Assembly (NCBI RefSeq): GCF_900105155.1
Contig: NZ_LT629762.1
Location: 1,240,001 to 1,304,000, forward strand
DNA length: 64,000 nucleotides
Source of the DNA: Pseudomonas prosekii
Lineage (GTDB): Bacteria > Pseudomonadota > Gammaproteobacteria > Pseudomonadales > Pseudomonadaceae
Direction of reading: 5' to 3'
Program-made: the position numbers and the translations under genes
Shown: positions 24,592 through 33,369 of the stretch, one piece after another
Layout: every line of letters begins with the position of its first letter
How positions within the stretch are numbered: position 1 is the first letter of the stretch
Notes under the pieces: generated by a model
Seen by the model: the letters and a program-made list of their open reading frames with translations, nothing else
Told to the model about the DNA's origin: nothing
Databases searched by the model: none

Positions 24592-27150
24592 ATGTTTCGC
24601 GCGTCTTCGTTCTATCCGCTCGCCTGCCTTCGCCCGACCTTGCTCGCTGCTTGCCTGACCCTGAGCCTGCAAGCACACGCCGAATCGATCAATGTGCATT
24701 TGCCGGCGCAGTCGCTGGCCACTTCGCTGAGCCAGATTGCCCGGCAGGCGAACATCCAGTTGTTGTTCGACGAAGCGCAATTGCGCAACCTCAAGGCTCC
24801 GGCGATTGATGGCGATTACAGCGCCGAAGCGGCGATTCGCAAGTTGCTCGACAACAGTCAGTTCAGCCTGATCAAGGTCAACCAGACCTACGTCGTGCGC
24901 CCGCAAGAACCCGAGACCAGCAGCGGCGACGGCATTCAGCTCGACGCTTTGAGCGTGATCGGCAGCGGCACCGAAGTCGATTCCAGCACCGTCGGCCGTT
25001 CGACCCTGACTCAGGCCGATATCGATCGCCATCAGCCAAGCAACATTCCCAGCCTGCTGGCGACATTGCCCGGCGTGAGTATGGGCGGCTCGATGAAACC
25101 CGGCGGCCAGACCATCAACATCTGGGGCCTGGGCGACGCCGAGGACGTGCCGCTGACGGTCGATGGCGCGACCAAAAGCGGCTTCGAGCGTTATCAGCAA
25201 GGGACGATTTTCATCGAGCCGGAGCTGATCAAACGCATTGAAGTGGAAAAAGGCCCGCACTCGATGCTGACCGGCAACGGCGGTTTCGGCGGCACCGTGC
25301 ACATGGAAACCAAGGATGCGCCGGACCTGTTGCAAGAGGGCCGCAACAGCGGCGCGATGGTCAAATACGGCTACGCCAGCAACGATCATCAGCAAACCTA
25401 CAGCGGCGCCGTGTTTGGCCGCACCGACGACGGTCGCGCCGACGCGTTGGTGTATTTGACCAAGCGCGATGGCGACGACATGAAGCTCGCCGGCACCCCG
25501 CCCGACCCGGACAACAGCTACCCGATCAACCCGCAGCGCTTGCCCAACAGCGCGCAGGATCTGGACGGCCAGTTGCTCAAATTCAACTTGCACCTGAATG
25601 ACCAACACAGCGTCGGCCTGTCGTATTCACGCTCGCAAAGTGAGCGCTGGACGCCCTTCTCGTCCGCCAGTTACCCGACGCCGCCGACCCAGTCGAACAT
25701 CAAGCAATACGGTTATCGGAATGCCCTGAAACGCTTCCTCGCCAACCGCGAAACCATCGACACCACGTGGTCGACCAAGTATCAATATCAGCCGCTGGAC
25801 AACCGCCTGGTCGACTTCAAGATCAGCTATTCGGAGTCCAACACCGACCAGACCGACGAGCGCGACGCCACGGCGTTCTTCCAGACGGCGACCGGCGGAC
25901 GCAAAATGGACACCGCTTACAAGGACCGGATCGTCGAGGCGAGCAACATCAGCCTGTTCGACACTGGCGCGCTCGCACACGCGGTGACCAGCGGCGTGCA
26001 AATCCGCAAGCACAGCCGCGACACCGAGATGTGGATGCCGGGCAAGACTTACGATGTCGAGAAGTACAACTACGGGCACTTCCAGCCAAGTTTCATGCCG
26101 CAGGGCAAAGTCGATACCAACAGCGTTTATCTGCAAGACGCGATCACCCTCGGCAACTTCACCCTCACGCCGTCGCTGCGTTATGACCATGTGCGCAACC
26201 GGGGCGAGGCGAATGACGCGCCGTATTACAACAATCAGGACCCGAGTGTCGGCCACGATTACAGCGACCGCACTTACACCGGTTGGTCGCCGCGTCTGTC
26301 AGCGTTCTGGAAAGTTACGCCGGATGTCGCTTTCTTCGTCGACTACAGCAAAACCTGGCGCGCGCCGGTTATCGATGAACAGTACGAAGTGCAAGGCCTG
26401 GGCAGTCGCACGGCCACCAGCGTCGACCTCGACCCGGAACGCATCACTGGTTGGCGCGCCGGTAACATCAGCAACTTCGCCAACGTGTTTGTCGATAACG
26501 ACAACGTGCAGATTCGCACCACGTTATTTCGCAACAAGATCGAAGACGAGATCTTCAAAGCCACCGGCGTCGGTTGTGAAAACCAGGCGAACAACGGCGG
26601 CACCATTGCCTCGGACTGCAAGGGCTCAGGGCCGATGAGCAACTACCGCAACATTGGCGGGCTGACGATGAAGGGTTTTGAAGTGGAGAGTTTTTATGAC
26701 TCCACCTACCTGTTCGGCTCGCTGTCGTATTCGTGGATGACCGGCAAACATGAAGGCGCTTACACCAATCCCTGGGGCCCGGATGTATGGGCGCGCGATG
26801 TACCGCCGCCGAAGTGGATTGCGGTGCTCGGCGTGAAGATTCCAAGTTGGGATGCGCAGGTGGGTTGGCAGGGTGAGTTTGTGCGCAAGACTGATCGGTT
26901 GCCGAGCGACAACTATGGCTCTGGCAAAAACACGGTTGGCGATGTGTTTTACGACCAATACGCGAATGACCGTTACAACGTGCAGGGGTTGTTTGCCAAT
27001 TGGAAACCGCAGCAGGCTTATTTGAAGGGAACTGAGGTGAATCTGACGGTTGATAATCTTTTTAATGAGGATTACCGGCCGGCGTTGAGTGGCGATCGGG
27101 CTTATAGCCAGGGGAGAAATGCCAAGGTGAGTGTGACGCGGTTTTTCTGA
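24592..27150 (+). CDS. hxuA: TonB-dependent heme receptor, Hxu type, with signalling domain
   Basis: An 852-residue outer-membrane receptor starting MFRASSFYPLACLRPTLLAA. The signal peptide ends at LQAHA|ES. The STN signalling domain covers ~28-104 (VHLPAQSLATSLSQIARQAN). The plug has NIPSLLATLPGVSMGG and EVEKGPHSMLTGNGGFGGTV. The barrel contains TWRAPVIDE, comparable to the FRAP motif of heme receptors, and ends in Phe (VTRFF). Length, STN domain and gene order match P. aeruginosa PA1302 (Hxu). Heme as substrate is inferred from that family. Confidence 0.85.
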   Translation: MFRASSFYPLACLRPTLLAACLTLSLQAHAESINVHLPAQSLATSLSQIARQANIQLLFDEAQLRNLKAPAIDGDYSAEAAIRKLLDNSQFSLIKVNQTYVVRPQEPETSSGDGIQLDALSVIGSGTEVDSSTVGRSTLTQADIDRHQPSNIPSLLATLPGVSMGGSMKPGGQTINIWGLGDAEDVPLTVDGATKSGFERYQQGTIFIEPELIKRIEVEKGPHSMLTGNGGFGGTVHMETKDAPDLLQEGRNSGAMVKYGYASNDHQQTYSGAVFGRTDDGRADALVYLTKRDGDDMKLAGTPPDPDNSYPINPQRLPNSAQDLDGQLLKFNLHLNDQHSVGLSYSRSQSERWTPFSSASYPTPPTQSNIKQYGYRNALKRFLANRETIDTTWSTKYQYQPLDNRLVDFKISYSESNTDQTDERDATAFFQTATGGRKMDTAYKDRIVEASNISLFDTGALAHAVTSGVQIRKHSRDTEMWMPGKTYDVEKYNYGHFQPSFMPQGKVDTNSVYLQDAITLGNFTLTPSLRYDHVRNRGEANDAPYYNNQDPSVGHDYSDRTYTGWSPRLSAFWKVTPDVAFFVDYSKTWRAPVIDEQYEVQGLGSRTATSVDLDPERITGWRAGNISNFANVFVDNDNVQIRTTLFRNKIEDEIFKATGVGCENQANNGGTIASDCKGSGPMSNYRNIGGLTMKGFEVESFYDSTYLFGSLSYSWMTGKHEGAYTNPWGPDVWARDVPPPKWIAVLGVKIPSWDAQVGWQGEFVRKTDRLPSDNYGSGKNTVGDVFYDQYANDRYNVQGLFANWKPQQAYLKGTEVNLTVDNLFNEDYRPALSGDRAYSQGRNAKVSVTRFF

Positions 27151-27180
27151 TCCAGAGTTTGTGGTGGCAGGTCCGGCCCC

Positions 27181-27248
27181 TTCGCGGGCAAGCCTCGCTC
27201 CTACACAGGAACACGCCGAACCTGTAGGAGCGAGGCTTGCCCGCGAAG
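27181..27248. repeat. REPIN (AGCGAGGCTTGCCCGCGAA type)
   Basis: TTCGCGGGCAAGCCTCGCTC and its inverted copy GAGCGAGGCTTGCCCGCGAA flank a short centre. Confidence 0.9.
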
Positions 27249-27258
27249 GCGATTTCAG

Positions 27259-27564
27259 CTACTTCACCGAACTGCGAACCACCGACAACTCCGGCGCCAC
27301 CACCCGCCGCTGCGACAAATACCGCATGCAACTCACCCGCAGAAACGACGCAAAATTCACCACTTCGCCCCTGTAGTCCATCACCTCTTCATAGAGCTTG
27401 GCGATCAACTGGTTGGTGGTCATGCCGTCGACCTCGGCAATTTCGCTGAGGATGTCCCAGAACTGATTTTCCAGGCGCAGCGTGGTGACCACGCCGCAGA
27501 TGCGCAGCGAGCGGGAGCGCGATTCGTAGAGGATCGGATCGGCTTTGACGTAGAGCTCGCACAT
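27259..27564 (-). CDS. ribbon-helix-helix domain protein
   Basis: A 101-residue protein. VVTTLRLENQFWDILSEIAE and VDGMTTNQLIAKLYEEV match the ribbon-helix-helix_4 fold: a beta strand followed by two helices, likely to bind DNA as a dimer. GAGGGA lies before the ATG. It follows the DJ-1 family gene by 13 bases on the same strand, so they probably share a transcript. Confidence 0.8.
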   Translation of the reverse strand: MCELYVKADPILYESRSRSLRICGVVTTLRLENQFWDILSEIAEVDGMTTNQLIAKLYEEVMDYRGEVVNFASFLRVSCMRYLSQRRVVAPELSVVRSSVK

Positions 27565-27577
27565 GCAAAGTCCCTCG

Positions 27578-28159
27578 TTACAGCGTGATGGTGGTGCCCA
27601 GCAAACCGAGGAAAGCGGCCAGCCAGCTCGGGTGCGCTGGCCACGCGGGGGCAGTCGCCAGATTGCCTTGAACGTGCGCCTCCGTCACCGCGATATCGAT
27701 GAACGTACCTCCGGCCAGTCGCACTTCCGGCGCGCAGGCCGGGTAGGCGCTGCATTCGCGACCCTGAAGAATGCCGGCGGCGGCGAGCAATTGCGCGCCA
27801 TGGCACACGGCGGCGATCGGCTTGCCGGCCTGATCGAAATCTCGCACAAGTTGCAGGACTTTTTCGTTCAGCCGCAGGTACTCCGGCGCACGACCGCCCG
27901 GCACCAGCAGCGCGTCGTAATCGGCGGCGTTGACCTTGGCGAAGTCGAAGTTCAGGGCAAACAGGTGACCGGGTTTTTCGCTGTAGGTCTGGTCACCTTC
28001 GAAGTCGTGGATCGCAGTGCGCACGGTCTGCCCGGCGCTTTTGTCCGGGCACACGGCGTGCACACTGTGGCCGATCATCAGCAGTGCCTGGAAAGGCACC
28101 ATCACTTCGTAATCTTCGACGTAATCGCCGACCAGCATGAGGATTTTCTTGGCAGCCAT
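27578..28159 (-). CDS. DJ-1/PfpI-family protein
   Basis: A 193-residue protein starting [20 protein letters not shown] after AGGAGTCCTACCC. The nucleophile elbow is [11 protein letters not shown] (Cys ~111), and the Glu partner is in GDYVEDYE. Class I glutamine amidotransferase-like DJ-1 proteins act as glyoxalases, deglycases or chaperones under stress; the exact role is unsettled. It is followed by a ribbon-helix-helix gene. Confidence 0.88.
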   Translation of the reverse strand: MAAKKILMLVGDYVEDYEVMVPFQALLMIGHSVHAVCPDKSAGQTVRTAIHDFEGDQTYSEKPGHLFALNFDFAKVNAADYDALLVPGGRAPEYLRLNEKVLQLVRDFDQAGKPIAAVCHGAQLLAAAGILQGRECSAYPACAPEVRLAGGTFIDIAVTEAHVQGNLATAPAWPAHPSWLAAFLGLLGTTITL

Positions 28160-28264
28160 GGGTAGGACTCCTCTGGGAATACGTGGGCGTTTGGAGTGTC
28201 CACGGTAGTCCGAATCTTCTGAGGCGGGTAATAACCAGCTACTACGGGCAACAAGGTTTTTATC

Positions 28265-28527
28265 GAGAGGGGCTTGCCCCCTCCCCACAGAGGCAGAGGA
28301 AAACTATGCGCTGATCAGCGGTGCCGGCAGTATTCAGGCAGCCCAAACTGCCCCGCATAAACCCAGCGATGTGGGAGCAAAGCTTGCTCGCGCATGAACC
28401 CAGCCCTGTGGGAGCAAAGCTTGCTCGCGATGACGATTTCAAGGACGCCATCGCGAGCAAGCTTTGCTCCCACAGGGCGATGGCGATTTCGAAGCCGCCT
28501 TCGCCAGCAAGCCTGGCGCCTGCAGAG
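28265..28527. repeat. cluster of REP fragments and one REPIN
   Basis: A fragment of the GAGGGGGCTTGCCC family is at ~28265-28290. Then GTGGGAGCAAAGCTTGCTCG occurs twice in direct orientation (28371 and 28410 on), and its inverted copy CGAGCAAGCTTTGCTCCCAC ends at 28474. A diverged arm follows at 28500-28527. The cluster fills the gap between the DJ-1 gene and the next methyltransferase. Confidence 0.85.
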
Positions 28528-28536
28528 GTGTGGTGA

Positions 28537-29751
28537 TCAGAGGTAGCCGTCAGCCCGCAGCAACGTTTCCAGGCAATGTTCGCTGATCTGGTAAAAATCC
28601 TTCAGCTCTTGAATCTTCACCAGCAACTGCGCCGGGTCCAGCGGTTCGGCGCGTTTGACCGCGAGGATCATCTTGTTCTTGTTGGTGTGGTCGAGCGAGA
28701 TGAACTCGAAGACCTTGGTCTCGTAACCACACGCTTCAAGGAACAGCGCACGCAAGCTGTCAGTGACCATTTCCGCCTGTTGGCCGAGGTGCAAACCGTA
28801 TTGCAGCATCGGTTTGAGCAGCACCGGGCTCTGGATTTGCAGGCGGATCTGTTTGTGGCAGCACGGCGAGCACATGATGATCGACGCCCCGGAACGAATG
28901 CCGGTGTGAATCGCGTAGTCGGTGGCAATATCGCAGGCATGCAGGGCGATCATCACGTCGAGTTCGCTCGGCGCCACGCTGCGCACATCGCCGCACTTGA
29001 ACACCAGCCCCGGATGCTCAAGCTTGGCGGCAGCGGCGTTGCACAGGTTGACCATTTCTTCGCGCAACTCGACGCCGGTGACTTCGCCCTCGGCGTTCAG
29101 CGTGTTGCGCAGGTAATCGTGAATCGCGAACGTCAGGTAACCCTTGCCCGAACCGAAGTCCGCCACCCGCACCGGTTTGTCCAGCGCCAGTGGCGAGGTG
29201 GTCAGGGCATGGCTGAAGACTTCGATGAATTTGTTGATCTGTTTCCACTTGCGCGACATCGCCGGGATCAGCTCGTGCTTGCTGTTGGTCACGCCAAGGT
29301 CAGCGAGGAACGGCCGGTTCAGGTCGAGAAAACGGTTTTTCTCGCGGTTGTGCTCGGCGGACGGCACTTCGCGCAATTGCTGAGGTTTGCTTTTGAACAG
29401 CGAAGATTTGCCCTTTTTGCTGTACTCGAGCTGCGCTTCATCGGTCAGCGCCAGCAAATGCGCATTTTTGAACGATTCCGGCAACAGCGCAGCAATCGCC
29501 GCCACGCCTTCGGTCAACGGCAAGTTCTTGGTGATGTCGCGGGTTTTGTAGCGATACACGAAGGACAGGCACGGCTGATCCTTGACCGTCAGTTGCTTGA
29601 TGATCAGCCGCTGCAAATCCGCTTCGCCGCCGACGTACTTGGCCAGCACCAGTTTGATGAAGGCGTTGTCGTCGAGGCTGGTTTGCAGCAGGTCGATGAA
29701 CTGGGCGTGATGGTCCGGCGCGAGGCTGGCGGGAGTGGCGGTAACAGACAT
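28537..29751 (-). CDS. class I SAM-dependent methyltransferase (METTL25-like)
   Basis: A 404-residue protein. An N-terminal ~150-residue region of unknown fold is followed by a SAM domain with VADFGSGKGYLTFAIHDYL as motif I and TGVELREEMV as acidic loop. The HACDIATD and CSPCCHKQIR segments, with clustered Cys and His, are typical of the METTL25/RRNAD1-related methyltransferase group. The substrate is unknown in bacteria. It is monocistronic; no strong ribosome binding site is visible. Confidence 0.82.
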   Translation of the reverse strand: MSVTATPASLAPDHHAQFIDLLQTSLDDNAFIKLVLAKYVGGEADLQRLIIKQLTVKDQPCLSFVYRYKTRDITKNLPLTEGVAAIAALLPESFKNAHLLALTDEAQLEYSKKGKSSLFKSKPQQLREVPSAEHNREKNRFLDLNRPFLADLGVTNSKHELIPAMSRKWKQINKFIEVFSHALTTSPLALDKPVRVADFGSGKGYLTFAIHDYLRNTLNAEGEVTGVELREEMVNLCNAAAAKLEHPGLVFKCGDVRSVAPSELDVMIALHACDIATDYAIHTGIRSGASIIMCSPCCHKQIRLQIQSPVLLKPMLQYGLHLGQQAEMVTDSLRALFLEACGYETKVFEFISLDHTNKNKMILAVKRAEPLDPAQLLVKIQELKDFYQISEHCLETLLRADGYL

Positions 29752-29849
29752 GGGAAAAACGGCCTCGGGCGGAGCGAATCGGGAATGGCGGGTATTTTAG
29801 GGGGGATGCGCCGCAAGGGCACGGCTAATTTCCCCAACGGCGTGTTCCT

Positions 29850-29993
29850 GTAGCAGCTGCCGAGCCTGCGAGGCTGCGTTCGGCTGCGCAGCAGTCGTGG
29901 ACGGGGCACGCGGTTTTTCTGCAATACCGGGTGTGCGGTTTTACCACTGCTTCGCAGCCGGACGCAGCCTCGCGGGCTCGCCAGCTGCTACAG
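29850..29993. repeat. REPIN-like inverted repeat, GTAGCAGCTGCCGAGCCTGCG family
   Basis: TGTAGCAGCTGCCGAGCCTG faces CAGCCTCGCGGGCTCGCCAG plus CTGCTACAG. The centre has further inverted boxes (TTCGGCTGCGCAGCAG / CTGCTTCGCAGCCGGA). It is a diverged relative of the two copies at 15599-15957. Confidence 0.85.
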
Positions 29994-30007
29994 GGGGTTG
30001 GGGGGTG

Positions 30008-30625
30008 TCAGCGCAACACTACCAAGCGGTTCGGCAGCTCATTCTTCTGCTGCGTCGCCGGCACGTGCACTTTGAGCAATTCGCCGCAGGCCTCGATGCA
30101 GGTCACAAAACCCTGCAGCGTCTGGCCCTGTTTCACCTGGCGGGTGAACGCCGCGACAATCACTTCCCAGCTCTGGTTGTCGAGCCGTTTGGAAATCCCC
30201 TCGTCCACCAGAATCTCCACATAACGCTCGGCCTCGCTGACAAAAATCAGCACGCCGGTGCTGCCAATGGTGTGGTGCAGGTTCTGCTCCAGAAACTGTC
30301 GGCGTGCCAGGTTCGACGCGCGCCAATGACGCACCGAACGCGGGATCAGGCGCGTGGTGATCGCCGGGATCCGGAACAACAGGCACAGCACGATAAAACT
30401 CGACCACTGCACCATCAACAACAGGTTGAGCGTCAATGCGCCGGTCAGGTAATGCACGACGCCCGGTACCACCAGGGCCAGCAAACTGGCCCACAGCAGC
30501 GGGATATACGTGTAATCGTCGGCGCGGGCCGCGAGCACGGTGACCAGTTCGGCGTCGGTTTCGCGCTCGACCCGGGCAATCGCTTCGGCGACTTTGCGTT
30601 GTTCGTGTTCAGTCAGTAATGCCAT
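30008..30625 (-). CDS. TPM-domain membrane protein
   Basis: A 205-residue protein starting MALLTEHEQRKVAEAIARVE. A short N-terminal segment (RETDAELVTVLAARADDY) is the start of a TPM domain, interrupted by two membrane helices (IPLLWASLLALVVPGVVHYL; LNLLLMVQWSSFIVLCLLF), after which the TPM fold resumes (HHTIGSTGVLIFVSEAERYV). It is the last of four genes, lemA-TPM-TPM-TPM, all minus strand, closely spaced. The role of this envelope locus is not established. Confidence 0.8.
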   Translation of the reverse strand: MALLTEHEQRKVAEAIARVERETDAELVTVLAARADDYTYIPLLWASLLALVVPGVVHYLTGALTLNLLLMVQWSSFIVLCLLFRIPAITTRLIPRSVRHWRASNLARRQFLEQNLHHTIGSTGVLIFVSEAERYVEILVDEGISKRLDNQSWEVIVAAFTRQVKQGQTLQGFVTCIEACGELLKVHVPATQQKNELPNRLVVLR

Positions 30626-30668
30626 GGTTATAAATGCCTGTTCCCTGATATTTTTATTGGCCGCATCA

Positions 30669-31430
30669 TCACCAGCCGCCAGACGAACCGCCGCCGCCGA
30701 AACTCCCGCCGCCACCGCTGAAGCCTCCGCCGCCACCGCCGCCACCAAATCCGCCACCGCCGAAACCACCACTGGAACCGCCCGAACCACCGCGACCGGC
30801 CGGCAAAATGCCGAGCATCTGGCAGATGAACACGGTGACGATGAACAGCATCACCAGGAAGATAAACAGCCCCGGATGGCGCGAGATGAAATCGCTTTCT
30901 TCGCTGCCGCTGGACTCATACACCGTCGATGGCTCGTCCAGCGGATTGCCGCCCAGCACCACCAGCATCGCGGCCACGCCGTCGCTGATGCCTTTGCTGA
31001 AGTTGCCGGTTTTGAACGCGGGGGTGATCACCTGATTGATGATCACCGAACTCTGCGCGTCGGTCAGCCGATCTTCCAGGCCATAGCCGACTTCGATGCG
31101 CAACTTGCGCTCATCACGGGCGACGATCAGCAGCGCGCCGTTGTTCTTGTCCTTCTGCCCGATGCCCCAGGCGCGCCCGAGCTGATAGCCGAAATCGGCA
31201 ATGTCGGTGCCCTGCAAATCCGCCAGGGTCACCACTACCAGTTGCTCGCCGGTCGAGGCCTCGTGGGCCTGCAACTGCTGCGTCAACTGCTCGCGCACGG
31301 TCGGCTCGATCATCTGCGCGTTGTCGACCACCCGCCCGGTCAGCGGCGGAAATTTCAGTTCGGCCTGAGCCGTGACCGCGACCACCCAAAGCACTAACAC
31401 CAGGGCGTATTTGACGATTCCCATCAGCAC
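30669..31430 (-). CDS. TPM-domain (YgcG-like) protein with Gly-rich tail
   Basis: A 253-residue protein. The signal peptide ends near AVTAQA|ELKFPPL. The TPM domain covers ~25-150 (LTGRVVDNAQMI; WGIGQKDKNNGALLIVARDE; IEVGYGLEDRLTD). One membrane helix is at ~185-205 (LFIFLVMLFIVTVFICQML). The tail is almost all Gly/Ser/Phe (GGFGGGGFGG) ending in SGGW, as in YgcG proteins. It follows a similar gene by 27 bases. Confidence 0.85.
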   Translation of the reverse strand: MLMGIVKYALVLVLWVVAVTAQAELKFPPLTGRVVDNAQMIEPTVREQLTQQLQAHEASTGEQLVVVTLADLQGTDIADFGYQLGRAWGIGQKDKNNGALLIVARDERKLRIEVGYGLEDRLTDAQSSVIINQVITPAFKTGNFSKGISDGVAAMLVVLGGNPLDEPSTVYESSGSEESDFISRHPGLFIFLVMLFIVTVFICQMLGILPAGRGGSGGSSGGFGGGGFGGGGGGGGFSGGGGSFGGGGSSGGW

Positions 31431-31457
31431 CTCTTCCTGAATAATTGAGCCGGCGCG

Positions 31458-32435
31458 CTACCAACTGCCGGAAGCACCGCCACCGCCAAAACTGCCACCA
31501 CCACCGCTGAAACTGCTCGAGCTCGAGCTCGAAGTGATCGAATCGATGTCCCGAGGCCCCGAGCTACCGAAACTGAAACTCCAGCTCTTGTCAGGCTTGG
31601 GCGTTCTCGCCTCGCGTAGCGCGGCTTCTTTCTTGGCTGCTTTTTTAGCTGCTTTTTCGGCTGCTTTCTCTTCTTTGGACTTCGGCCGAAACGGATCGCC
31701 CTCATCGCGCCATGACCAGGCAAACACCGCGAACGGAATGCCGATCAACACGGTAAAGAACAGCACTCGCACTACGCCGAACCAGTCGATGTTTGCCAGC
31801 CAGCCCTTGTCCGGGGAGTGATAAACCATCATCCGGTCCGCCGCTGGCCCGAGAAGCCTAACGATCGAGGTCGTCCCGGCGATGATCCCCGACGAATACA
31901 GATCATCCTTGAAGTACGGAATGATCGAGTTCTGAATGATCATCGCCGCCGATATGTCGTTGAGCGGCCCTTCAAGTCCGTAGCCGACTTCGATCCGCAC
32001 CTTGCGATCGTCGCGCGCCACCAACAGCAGCACGCCATTGCTTTTGTCCTTCTGGCCGATGCCCCAATGCCGGCCCAGTTCCACACCAAACTCTTCGATG
32101 CTGTAACCGCCGAGGCTGGGCACAGTGACCACGACGACTTGATCGGTGGTCGACTGTTCCAGGCGCTCAAGCATCTGCGTGAGGTACAGCGCGGCCGAAG
32201 GTGTAAGCAATTGCGCCGTATCGACGACGCGCCCGGTCAGCTTGGGGAACAGGCTTTGCAGCGCTACGGGCGTCGCGGCGACCGGTGGCGGCTCGACCTG
32301 CGAAACGGGTTGCGCCTGAAGCACATTCAACCCGTCCGTGGGCGTTGCAACCTGCGGCTGCGCCATCACGGCGCAGCTGCCTGCCAGCCACAGCGACAGC
32401 AGCGCGCCTTGCAGCGCGCGCTGTACGCCACGCAT
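31458..32435 (-). CDS. TPM-domain (YgcG-like) protein with Lys/Ala-rich linker
   Basis: A 325-residue protein. The signal peptide ends near GSCAVMA|QPQ. The TPM domain (LTGRVVDTAQLLTPSAALYL; HWGIGQKDKSNGVLLLVARDD) is followed by one membrane helix (VVRVLFFTVLIGIPFAVFAW), then a cytoplasmic-like Lys/Ala linker (EEKAAEKAAKKAAKKEAA) and a Ser/Gly tail ending ASGSW. Its ATG overlaps the lemA stop by one base (TGATG), indicating translational coupling. Confidence 0.85.
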   Translation of the reverse strand: MRGVQRALQGALLSLWLAGSCAVMAQPQVATPTDGLNVLQAQPVSQVEPPPVAATPVALQSLFPKLTGRVVDTAQLLTPSAALYLTQMLERLEQSTTDQVVVVTVPSLGGYSIEEFGVELGRHWGIGQKDKSNGVLLLVARDDRKVRIEVGYGLEGPLNDISAAMIIQNSIIPYFKDDLYSSGIIAGTTSIVRLLGPAADRMMVYHSPDKGWLANIDWFGVVRVLFFTVLIGIPFAVFAWSWRDEGDPFRPKSKEEKAAEKAAKKAAKKEAALREARTPKPDKSWSFSFGSSGPRDIDSITSSSSSSSFSGGGGSFGGGGASGSW

Positions 32436-33043
32436 CAGAACTTCACTTGCGGCGCTTTATCGGCATCCGGGCTGGTCGCCTCGAAGGTCTCGCGGATCGG
32501 CAAGTCGCTGTACATCACGCTGTGCCACAGACGACCTGGGAAGGTGCGGATTTCAGTGTTGTATTTCTGCACGGCGAGGATGAAGTCGCGGCGCGCCACG
32601 GCAATACGGTTTTCCGTGCCTTCAAGTTGCGACTGCAAGGCGAGGAAGTTCTGGTTGGCTTTCAGGTCCGGGTAACGCTCGGACACCACCATCAGACGGC
32701 TCAACGCGCCGGTCAGTTGATCCTGCGCCTGCTGGAACTGCTTGAGTTTTTCCGGGTTGTCGAGGGTGCTGGCATCGACCTGGATCGACGTCGCCTTGGC
32801 CCGTGCCTCGATCACCGCCGTCAGGGTGTCCTGCTCATGCTTGGCGTAACCCTTGACGGTTTCCACCAGGTTGGGGATCAGGTCGGCGCGCCGTTGATAC
32901 TGGTTCTGCACCTGGCCCCAGGCGGCTTTGGCCTGTTCATCGAGGGTCGGAATGGTGTTGATGCCGCAGCCGGCCAGCAGCGACGTCAGCAGCATCAGCG
33001 CGGCGACGTGCAGGCTCGATCGATAGTTGAGTCGGACATTCAT
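32435..33043 (-). CDS. lemA: LemA-family protein
   Basis: A 202-residue protein starting at 33043 (MNVRLNYRSSLHVAALMLLT); the frame extends upstream but without support. It has an N-terminal lipobox-like stretch (LLTSLLAGCG), so it may be a lipoprotein or membrane-anchored. The helical LemA domain follows (AWGQVQNQYQRRADLIPNLV; ALQSQLEGTENRIAVARRDF). LemA and TPM proteins are commonly found together; their joint role is not known. It is unrelated to the P. syringae sensor kinase once called LemA. CAGGAGCATCACTTTC precedes the start. Confidence 0.88.
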   Translation of the reverse strand: MNVRLNYRSSLHVAALMLLTSLLAGCGINTIPTLDEQAKAAWGQVQNQYQRRADLIPNLVETVKGYAKHEQDTLTAVIEARAKATSIQVDASTLDNPEKLKQFQQAQDQLTGALSRLMVVSERYPDLKANQNFLALQSQLEGTENRIAVARRDFILAVQKYNTEIRTFPGRLWHSVMYSDLPIRETFEATSPDADKAPQVKF

Positions 33044-33369
33044 GAAAGTGATGCTCCTGTGTACATTCCATTGAAAAAACATCCAGCGGCGTGAAACCGA
33101 GCCATTAAGGCATAATCTGCGGCCACCACTGGATTGCATTGAGCCAATGGGCTAAAAGATGCCCAGCGCGATAAACAGTTCAGAAAAAACTGCAGTTAAA
33201 AAAGCAGCTCTGAAAAAAACAGCTCGCAAGTTTGCTGTATTTTCCCGAGCAATGCTCGAACAAGCTCGAACAACAAACGCTTGAGCAACACGAACAACAA
33301 TAGTCGCTCCCTAATTTTTAGCTGATCGGCGCGTATCCACTGCCGTTTAGGCTTTCGAGAAAATCATTC
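33044..33369. other. divergent intergenic region lemA / bglX
   Basis: No gene is seen. The stretch is unusually A-rich for this genome, with repeated GAACAA and CTCGAACAA words at 33255-33300 (GCTCGAACAAGCTCGAACAA). It should hold the promoters of both operons. Confidence 0.45.

Noticed and set aside
28321..28527. CRISPR-like array because of repeated GAGCAAAGCTTGCTCGCG words
   Set aside because: The words occur in both orientations with uneven spacing and are REP arms; there are no unique spacers of constant length and no cas genes.
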